A model generated the notes under the pieces. That model did no database searches, was not told the DNA's origin, and was given only the letters and a program-made list of their open reading frames with translations. From Bacillota bacterium (GTDB lineage Bacteria > Bacillota > Sulfobacillia > Thermaerobacterales > Thermaerobacteraceae): DNA of 5,281 bases. Shown piece by piece: positions 1 to 5,281 of the stretch. The DNA lies in assembly GCA_003242195.1 (NCBI GenBank), contig QGUQ01000144.1, positions 1-5,281 of the forward strand. The letters are read 5' to 3'. The first letter of the stretch is position 1. Each line of letters opens with the position of its first letter. Made by a program: the position numbers and the translations under genes.

Positions 1-1
1 G

Positions 2-421
2 GAAACCGGTACCCCCCTTCACGGGCCCAATTCTCCTGGCACTTTACGTGATCAGCCCGAGTTGCCGGCGATGATCTACGTATCGGAGATCAGTCACATA
101 TGGCGGGGGAAGGCGTACGCGTTTGGCGGTGGTATGTATGCTCGGTCTCGTGTACGGGCTGCTTTGGTAAGACGCGGCGACGGTGAGATGGTCGAATGTC
201 TTGTCGAGCCGCCGCCGGCAGACAGTATCGACTACTACGTCCCCTTGGTGCCACCTCGTCCGGGTTCGATCGACGTTGGCGATACCGTCATCATGGCATT
301 CCGGACGCAGATTTTCACGCTGCGCTCCAATGTCGCCGTGGTGAGTGGGCTTCAGGGGGGTATTCCACGCCTCGTAAGACTGTATGGGCGCGGCTGGATT
401 GAGAGAGGGGGGGTAGGATGA
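2..421 (+). CDS. yhfX: YhfX-like PLP-barrel (alanine racemase fold) protein, C-terminal part; 5' end outside window
   Basis: The frame is open from base 2, so this is the last 139 codons of a gene entering from the left, not a short ORF starting at the TTG at 62 or the ATG at 71. The fragment opens with ETGTPLHG, then QPELPAMIYVSEISH, a glycine-rich stretch AFGGGMYARSR, then DSIDYYVPL and VGDTVIMAFRTQIF. This pattern matches, from memory, the C-terminal region of E. coli YhfX, a roughly 387-residue protein with a PLP-binding barrel related to fold-type III alanine racemases. The lysine that would carry PLP lies upstream of the window. The YhfX substrate is unknown. The stop TGA overlaps the next start (ATGA), implying translational coupling with the YhfW-like gene, and E. 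coli has the same yhfX-yhfW order. Codon use is much less GC-biased than in genes to the right: 7 of 19 third positions are G or C in 122-178. Family assignment is good; exact function is unknown. Confidence 0.75.
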   Translation, partial: ETGTPLHGPNSPGTLRDQPELPAMIYVSEISHIWRGKAYAFGGGMYARSRVRAALVRRGDGEMVECLVEPPPADSIDYYVPLVPPRPGSIDVGDTVIMAFRTQIFTLRSNVAVVSGLQGGIPRLVRLYGRGWIERGGVG

Positions 422-1707
422 CGCTAGGACGGAGAGCCCTCGTATTGGTCATCGACGGTCTCGGAATAGGCGCTATGGAAGATGTGGCCGAGAAACGCCC
501 CCAGGACAAGGGTGCGAACACCCTCGGACACGTAGTGAAGGCGACGGGAGTCGAGCTGCCGACCCTTACGAGACTCGGGCTGGGAAACACGCTAGCGATG
601 TCAGGTTGGTATCAGGCACTCGGTGAAGCCGAGCGGGATGATTTTCCCCTACAGCCTGTCCCGCATCCGCCCTCTTGGTGGGGGCGAAGTGCCCTGGCAT
701 ATGAGGGAGCCGACTCGTTTGCAGGGCATCAGGAGATCATGGGCACCATACTGCGCGGTGGGAAACGTGTGCTATTTCGGGAAGTGTCACGCCGCGTAGA
801 ATCGGCGCTGAAAAGAGCAGGGTATCGGGTGGATGTGCTTGACCGATATCCGGGGCGACCGCTCCTGGTGGAAGGCAGTGTCGTGGTAGCGGACAACATC
901 GAGGCTGAGCCAGGCCTGGGTTACAACTTGACAGTCCCGCTTGACGAGATATGTTTCGACGAAGCCGTTCGTATGGCGGAGGTCGTGCGTAACGTCGTCG
1001 AGGTTCGGCGAGTCATCGTTTTCGGATCGACCGGCTATGGGGTCGACCGAATTCTCCAACATATTGAACATCGGTCTACGGGACAGACGGGGGTGAACAG
1101 TCCCGCCCTTGGGGCTTATGATGAGCACTTTCGGGTTCGCCATCTTGGGTACGGAGTGGACCCTAGTCAACAATTGCCGGCCTGCGTGAAGAAAGCCGGC
1201 GGCCGCGTAGCACTCATCGGGAAGATGGCGGACGTTATTGACGCGCCAGCAGACTTCCGCGACAACACCGCCGACACTGGAAAGGTGCTGGAGTTCGTCC
1301 GGCGGGAGTGGCAAGCTATGGAGTACGGCCTTGTAGCTGCCACTGTTCAAGAAACCGACCTGGCAGGTCACGAGGCCGATCCCACGCGATATGCACGTGT
1401 ACTTCGCATGGTCGATGAGTGGCTCAAGTCATTCATGCCGCTCTTGGGGAGCGGTGATGCCTTAATCATCACGGCAGACCATGGAAACGACCCCATCAAC
1501 GGTACAGGAGATCACACGAGGGAATACGTGCCTGTCATTGTACTGGTTGGGGGGGCACTTGTCCAAGAGAAGCCGTCCAGATTCGGGAATTGCCTCGGTA
1601 CGCGAACCTGCCTTAGCGACGTGGCAGCGACCGTCGCTTGGTTCTTGGGTACAAGTGCACCGCCCGACGGCCAACCCCTGAGCGCCGCGTTGAACAGCCA
1701 GCACTAA
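418..1707 (+). CDS. yhfW: YhfW-like phosphopentomutase-family (DeoB-like) metalloenzyme
   Basis: A complete 429-residue protein of the alkaline phosphatase/phosphoglycerate mutase superfamily, closest in pattern to DeoB and especially its paralogue YhfW. Visible motifs are VLVIDGLGIGAMEDV (metal ligand Asp13), KGANTLGH, EGADSFAGHQEIMG around residue 100, ADN at 158-160, QETDLAGH (Asp314, His318), TADHGNDP (Asp354, His355) and DHTRE (His366). These are the residues that bind two Mn ions in DeoB. DeoB moves phosphate between C1 and C5 of (deoxy)ribose through a phospho-threonine. Here the matching position is Ser100 (ADS instead of KDT), and HQE replaces HWE. The YhfW substrate is not established, so a sugar-phosphate mutase role is inference from fold. 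Length is near the family norm of about 390-410. The ATG at 418 overlaps the upstream stop and follows a purine run (401-413), so translation is probably coupled. Third-position GC is low for this window (11 of 20 in 421-480), a sign of transfer. Confidence 0.85.
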   Translation: MTLGRRALVLVIDGLGIGAMEDVAEKRPQDKGANTLGHVVKATGVELPTLTRLGLGNTLAMSGWYQALGEAERDDFPLQPVPHPPSWWGRSALAYEGADSFAGHQEIMGTILRGGKRVLFREVSRRVESALKRAGYRVDVLDRYPGRPLLVEGSVVVADNIEAEPGLGYNLTVPLDEICFDEAVRMAEVVRNVVEVRRVIVFGSTGYGVDRILQHIEHRSTGQTGVNSPALGAYDEHFRVRHLGYGVDPSQQLPACVKKAGGRVALIGKMADVIDAPADFRDNTADTGKVLEFVRREWQAMEYGLVAATVQETDLAGHEADPTRYARVLRMVDEWLKSFMPLLGSGDALIITADHGNDPINGTGDHTREYVPVIVLVGGALVQEKPSRFGNCLGTRTCLSDVAATVAWFLGTSAPPDGQPLSAALNSQH

Positions 1708-1712
1708 TTCAC

Positions 1713-1717
1713 GGAGG
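1713..1717 (+). promoter_or_regulatory. Ribosome binding site of nagB
   Basis: GGAGG lies 6 bases before the ATG at 1724. An in-frame GTG at 1718 directly abuts the GGAGG and leaves no spacing, so the ATG is the better start. Confidence 0.8.
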
Positions 1718-1723
1718 GTGTAC

Positions 1724-2482
1724 ATGCTGCCCTGCATTGACGTTTTCGACAGCTATGAGGCGTTAAGCCGGGCCGCCGCGGAGCGGATCGCTGCCCGGCT
1801 GGCGGCGCGCCCATCTCTCTGTGTCGCCCTGCCCACGGGCCGCACGCCCCTGCGTATGTACGAGGTACTGGCGGATATCACCCGCAACCGCGGCTTGCGC
1901 TGGGGTAGGGCGCGTGTGTTTCTCCTGGACGAGTATCTCGGGCTGGGGGCAGGGGACCCCGGGTCCTTCCACCGGTTCATGGAAGAACATTTCCTCTCCC
2001 GCTTGGAAGAGCGGCCCCAGGTGGATGCCCTGGACGGGAGGGCTCCCGACCCGGAGGCGGAGTGCACCCGCTATGAGGCGGCCATTCGAGGGGCCGGCGG
2101 CCTCGACCTGGCGGTGCTCGGCCTGGGCCGTAACGGCCACATCGGCTTCAACGAGCCGGGTTCGTCCTTTGATTCGCGGACCAGGGTGGTGACGCTGGCC
2201 CCGGAGACGCGGCAGGCCAACGCGCCCGACTTCGGCGGGGATCCCGCCGCGGTGCCTCCCCGGGCCTTGACCGTGGGCATCGCCACCATCCTGGAGAGCC
2301 GGGAGGTACTGGTGCTGGTTGCCGGCGCCGCCAAAGCCGAGGCGGTGCGGCGGGCCCTGGCCGGCCCGGTGGACCCGGCTGTCCCCGCGTCCGCCCTTCA
2401 GCGCCATCCGCGGGTGACATGGTTCCTCGATCGCGAGGCGGCGGCGCAGTTGCCAGGCTTGCTGCGGACATACCAGCCCTGA
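1724..2482 (+). CDS. nagB: Glucosamine-6-phosphate deaminase (short Gram-positive type)
   Basis: NagB converts glucosamine 6-phosphate to fructose 6-phosphate and ammonia, the cytosolic step that sends amino sugars into glycolysis. The 252-residue protein shows LPTGRTPLRMYE (residues 37-47, phosphate loop), FLLDEYLGL (Asp69, the counterpart of E. coli Asp72), and LGLGRNGHIGFNEPGSSF (His139 and Glu144, the counterparts of His143 and Glu148), followed by SRTRVVTL, ALTVG and ALQRHPRVTWF. Asn137 stands where E. coli has Asp141; as I recall, Asn is usual in short Gram-positive NagB. Length fits that type (about 240-250) rather than the 266-residue allosteric E. coli form. The gene starts 16 bases after yhfW with no room for a promoter, so it is probably read from the yhf transcript. 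NagA is not in view. Codon use is very GC-rich (18 of 19 third positions in 2102-2158), unlike yhfXW. Confidence 0.93.
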   Translation: MLPCIDVFDSYEALSRAAAERIAARLAARPSLCVALPTGRTPLRMYEVLADITRNRGLRWGRARVFLLDEYLGLGAGDPGSFHRFMEEHFLSRLEERPQVDALDGRAPDPEAECTRYEAAIRGAGGLDLAVLGLGRNGHIGFNEPGSSFDSRTRVVTLAPETRQANAPDFGGDPAAVPPRALTVGIATILESREVLVLVAGAAKAEAVRRALAGPVDPAVPASALQRHPRVTWFLDREAAAQLPGLLRTYQP

Positions 2483-2577
2483 CCAGCCGTAGGGATGGCC
2501 CGTCAGGACGGGCCCACCAGTCTACAGGACTCCCACCCTGAGACGGAGAAGCTTTCCAATGGAGGGAGCGGACTACC
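2483..2577 (+). other. Intergenic spacer between nagB and the MoaD-like gene
   Basis: This 95-base spacer ends the nagB transcription unit and leads into the MoaD-like gene. It contains one short perfect hairpin (2497-2514) and the ribosome site GGAGGG at 2561-2566. I see no convincing -35/-10 pair and no riboswitch signature. Confidence 0.6.
2497..2514 (+). terminator. Candidate hairpin terminator after nagB
   Basis: GGCCCGTC and GACGGGCC are perfect inverse complements separated by AG. In RNA this gives a 7-bp stem with a 4-base loop. It begins 14 bases after the nagB stop, a typical terminator position. No T-run follows, so it is not a standard intrinsic terminator and could instead be a 3'-end protecting structure. 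Confidence 0.4.
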
Positions 2578-2889
2578 ATGCGCCTCGCGGTTCGGCTCGG
2601 TCCCGACCTTGCCCGGGCTGCCGGCGTACCCGTCCTGGCCGTGGAAGTGCCGGAGGGAGCCACCGCCGGCCGGTTGTTGCAGGAAATCGAGCGGTTGCAC
2701 CCCGGCCTTGCCGGCCTGCTGGCCCACTGCGTGGTGACCGCCGGCGGCCGGATCGTGGGGCGGGACGAGCCGTTGCCAGGTGGCGACAACGTGGCGGTGT
2801 TGCAGCCCATCGCGGGAGGGGCACACGGCGCGGGTGGCGCCTGCCAGTTCGAGACGAGATCCGCACGCCTCAGGGCTTGTGATGCTTAA
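2578..2889 (+). CDS. MoaD/ThiS-family ubiquitin-like sulfur carrier protein with C-terminal extension
   Basis: A 103-residue protein whose first 81 residues have the MoaD/ThiS pattern. There is a first strand (RLAVRLGP), then VEVPEGATAGRLLQEIERLHPGL (strand, turn and main helix, residues 22-44), then VVTAGGRIVGRDEPLPGGDNVAVLQPIAGG ending at Gly80-Gly81. In this family a terminal Gly-Gly is adenylated by an E1-like enzyme (MoeB/ThiF) and turned into a thiocarboxylate that donates sulfur to molybdopterin, thiamin or another product. Here 22 more residues follow (AHGAGGACQFETRSARLRACDA, including a second Gly-Gly at 86-87), so the carrier form would need trimming. The ATG at 2578 follows GGAGGG with 11 bases spacing. 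No MoaE, MoeB or ThiF gene is nearby, so which pathway it serves cannot be said. The next gene begins 67 bases downstream. Third-position GC is 17 of 20 in 2641-2700, native-looking. Confidence 0.75.
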   Translation: MRLAVRLGPDLARAAGVPVLAVEVPEGATAGRLLQEIERLHPGLAGLLAHCVVTAGGRIVGRDEPLPGGDNVAVLQPIAGGAHGAGGACQFETRSARLRACDA

Positions 2890-2908
2890 CGGTATCGGCC
2901 ACGCTGGA

Positions 2909-2930
2909 CGGCGGCCGGGAGCGGCCGCCG
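2909..2930 (+). other. Perfect 9-bp hairpin between the MoaD-like gene and the amidase gene
   Basis: CGGCGGCCG (2909-2917) pairs with CGGCCGCCG (2922-2930) around a GGAG loop. It lies 19 bases after the MoaD-like stop and 10 bases before the amidase ribosome site. No T-run follows. It could be a terminator, a processing site setting the ratio of the two products, or a chance structure in GC-rich DNA. Confidence 0.45.
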
Positions 2931-2939
2931 GAGAAACAC

Positions 2940-2950
2940 GGAGGGAGGGG
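2940..2950 (+). promoter_or_regulatory. Ribosome binding site setting the GTG start of the amidase
   Basis: GGAGGGAGGGG ends 6 bases before the GTG at 2957. The same frame is open back to an ATG at 2780, but that ATG lies inside the MoaD-like gene, has no ribosome site and would add 59 residues unlike the family. GTG 2957 is therefore chosen. Confidence 0.8.
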
Positions 2951-2956
2951 AGTCCC

Positions 2957-4273
<1,317 letters not shown>

Positions 4274-4546
4274 CGCCCGACCGTGGTGCACGGGCCGCGT
4301 CCCGGTGCGCCGGTGCCCGAATGATTCGATGGCTCGCTGGGTTGGCTGCCGGGAAGAGTCGCAGGCCGCCGGCGGGGGAACGCCGGGGGCCCCCCTCCTC
4401 AATTGGGACGAGGTCGGGGCGGAGGCCCCCCCTGACGCCTCGGGGCCCCGCCTGAATACTCCCGTAACGGCATGAGCCCGCGCCATTTCTTCCTGCCTCT
4501 CGACGGGGAGATCGGTTGACCCTGCCGTTCAGTGGGAGGGTGTCCG
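4274..4546 (+). other. Gene-poor GC-rich spacer after the amidase
   Basis: This 273-base stretch has no gene I can support. Its short ORFs are rich in Arg, Pro and Gly, as expected of GC-rich noncoding DNA. It holds several overlapping dyads between about 4385 and 4449. Its 3' end carries the ribosome site GGGAGGG (4534-4540) of the small zinc-ribbon ORF. Confidence 0.6.
4416..4449 (+). terminator. Candidate stem-loop terminator downstream of the amidase
   Basis: GGGGC (4416-4420) pairs with GCCCC (4445-4449), and GAGGC (4422-4426) pairs with GCCTC (4437-4441), with a G/GGG internal loop and a 10-base apical loop. An alternative fold just upstream pairs CCCC and CCTC with GAGG and GGGG (about 4391-4419). 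No T-run follows. The position, 140 bases after the amidase stop, is compatible with transcript ending. Confidence 0.35.
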
Positions 4547-4753
4547 ATGTCAACCCCGGCATTATCCGCCTACTGGTGCGACCATTGCCGGAAATTGGTC
4601 TGCGAAGCCATCCCGGGAGCGGTCGTCTGGTGTCCTTGCGGCCACCAGGCGAGGGAGGTCCGGCCTGGCGCCGGGAGGAAGAGAGCGGAGTCATTGCGCG
4701 AAGATGAGCGGGAGAAGGACGGCCAGGCCGGGCAAACCCGGCTTCACGTATGA
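4547..4753 (+). CDS. Small zinc-ribbon-like protein, unknown function
   Basis: A 68-residue ORF starting at ATG 4547, preceded by GGGAGGG with 6 bases spacing; the in-frame GTG at 4532 has no ribosome site at suitable distance. The N-terminal half reads AYWCDHCRKLVCEAIPGAVV then WCPCGHQA: Cys11, Cys14, Cys29 and Cys31 form a CxxC...CxC pattern, with Cys19, His13 and His33 as other possible ligands. The C-terminal half is charged (RKRAESLREDEREKD), probably a helix or disordered tail. I do not recognise a named family. Zinc-knuckle proteins of this size often bind nucleic acid or protein partners, but no function should be assumed. Third-position GC is intermediate (14 of 19 in 4562-4618). Its TGA overlaps an ATG at 4750 whose frame stays open to the window's end. 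It sits 228 bases before pilT on the same strand. Confidence 0.5.
   Translation: MSTPALSAYWCDHCRKLVCEAIPGAVVWCPCGHQAREVRPGAGRKRAESLREDEREKDGQAGQTRLHV
4725..4744 (+). other. Hairpin at the 3' end of the zinc-ribbon ORF
   Basis: AGGCCGGG pairs with CCCGGCTT around a CAAA loop, giving 8 pairs including one G-U. It lies inside the last codons of the small ORF, so it may act as an attenuator or 3' stabiliser, or be incidental. Confidence 0.3.
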
Positions 4754-4981
4754 ACACGAGGAAGTTTCGCGGCATCGGCGAAATTCCAGAGCAATTGAAG
4801 AACTTGGCACTGGATGGATGGGACCTTCGCGGCCATGGTTCCCGCCCTGCCCGTGTGCCGGGGCGGGTGGGACGGCGACCCGCCCCGGTTGCTAACAGAA
4901 ATTGCCCGCGGTCACGAAATCCCGGGCGGAGGAACCGACTCCAACCCAGCGCCCTCGTTGCGGAGAGAGAGGAGGACGGCC
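4754..4981 (+). other. Leader region upstream of pilT
   Basis: This 228-base region has no supported gene. Its first 60 bases are noticeably richer in A and T than the surroundings, and could hold pilT control signals, but I cannot find a clear sigma-A or sigma-28 type promoter. A strong hairpin lies at 4858-4888, and the pilT ribosome site (GAGGAGG, ending at 4975) is at the end. Confidence 0.5.
4858..4892 (+). terminator. Strong hairpin, candidate intrinsic terminator before pilT
   Basis: CCGGGGCGGGT (4858-4868) and ACCCGCCCCGG (4878-4888) form a perfect 11-bp stem with a 9-base loop, followed only by TTGCT rather than a full T-run. It would end transcripts coming from the zinc-ribbon gene, or act in the pilT leader if the promoter lies upstream of it. 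Confidence 0.5.
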
Positions 4982-5281
4982 GTGGAGGTCCTGGCGGCTT
5001 GGCTGCGGGCCGCCCAACAGCGGGGGGCTTCCGACCTGCACCTGACCGTCGAATCGCCACCGGTGCTTCGTATCAACGGCGAACTGGTCGACCTGGAGGA
5101 ACCGCGCCTGCGGCCCGACCGCATCCGGGAGATCCTCGAGCCCATCCTGGACGAGCGGGCGCGGTCCATCCTGGAGCGGGAGGGCCAGGTGGACTTCGCC
5201 TACAGCCTGCCGGGGACCGGCCGTTTCCGGGTCAACGTCTTTCGCCAGCGGGGGAGCCTGGCCGCCGTCTTCCGGCTGATC
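4982..5281 (+). CDS. pilT: Type IV pilus retraction ATPase PilT, N-terminal 100 residues; 3' end outside window
   Basis: PilT is the cytoplasmic hexameric ATPase that drives pilus retraction and twitching motility. The visible 100 codons are its N-terminal PAS-like domain: RGASDLHLTVESPPVLRI (residues 14-31), NGELVDL, then VDFAYSLPGTGRFRVNVF (70-87) and RQRGSLAAVFRLI running off the edge. The ASDLHL and GRFRVN segments are characteristic of PilT and related secretion ATPases, and the direct start with this domain favours PilT over PilB/GspE, which carry extra N-terminal domains. Walker A and the other catalytic motifs lie beyond the window. The start is GTG 4982, 6 bases after GAGGAGG. The full protein should be about 350 residues. 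No other pilus gene is in view. PilU or a PilT-like paralogue cannot be excluded. Confidence 0.9.
   Translation, partial: MEVLAAWLRAAQQRGASDLHLTVESPPVLRINGELVDLEEPRLRPDRIREILEPILDERARSILEREGQVDFAYSLPGTGRFRVNVFRQRGSLAAVFRLI

Noticed and set aside
1724..2482. NagB Asn137 in place of E. coli Asp141 as a lost catalytic residue
   Set aside because: As recalled, Asn at this position is common in short Gram-positive NagB proteins, so it is not evidence of inactivity.
2780..2956. N-terminal extension of the amidase from the ATG at 2780
   Set aside because: It lies out of frame inside the MoaD-like gene, has no ribosome site and its residues do not resemble the family; GTG 2957 has a strong site.
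4432..4460. Possible promoter CTGACG, 17 bases, AATACT upstream of the zinc-ribbon ORF
   Set aside because: Only 4 of 6 matches in each box, and the -35 box lies within the stem-loop; too weak to call.
4720..4800. Possible c-di-GMP (GEMM) riboswitch ahead of pilT, prompted by GGGCAAACCC
   Set aside because: The bases simply form a hairpin with a CAAA loop; the other conserved GEMM elements, such as the GACGCAAAGCC segment and GGTAGC, are absent.

Overview
The window looks like a piece of chromosome from a high-GC bacterium. Strong GGAGG-type ribosome sites precede most genes, coding DNA is about 70% GC in the downstream genes, and a short-form NagB and a type IV pilus retraction ATPase are present. 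A high-GC, possibly thermophilic Firmicute (Thermaerobacter or Symbiobacterium-like) fits best, but that is inference from composition and gene style. All genes recognised are on the + strand.

Layout. Positions 2-421 are the C-terminal part of a YhfX-like PLP-barrel (alanine-racemase-fold) protein that runs in from the left edge. It overlaps by ATGA a complete YhfW-like member of the phosphopentomutase (DeoB) family at 418-1707. A complete glucosamine-6-phosphate deaminase, nagB, follows after a 16-base gap (1724-2482). After a 95-base spacer with a short perfect hairpin come a MoaD/ThiS-like ubiquitin-fold protein with an unusual C-terminal tail (2578-2889) and an acetamidase/formamidase-family protein with a Cys4 insert (2957-4273). 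The rest is gene-poor and full of GC-rich dyads. It holds one small zinc-ribbon-like ORF (4547-4753) and then the first 100 codons of pilT (4982-5281, cut by the right edge).

How the parts relate. YhfX and YhfW are neighbours in the same order in the E. coli yhf operon, whose pathway is unknown, so the left part is probably the end of a yhf-type operon. Its composition is clearly different from the genes to its right: GC at third codon positions is 7/19 and 11/20 in sampled rows of yhfX and yhfW, against 18/19 in nagB and 19/19 in the amidase. The switch falls in the 16-base yhfW-nagB junction. This suggests an acquired cassette placed directly upstream of, and probably co-transcribed with, a resident nagB. 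No NagA, no other molybdopterin gene and no other pilus gene is visible.

The most interesting points are the foreign-looking yhfXW block joined to nagB, the Ser in place of the phospho-acceptor Thr in YhfW, the MoaD-like protein whose Gly-Gly is buried 22 residues from its end, and the zinc-ribbon insert in the amidase. No CRISPR array, insertion sequence, tRNA or rRNA was seen.
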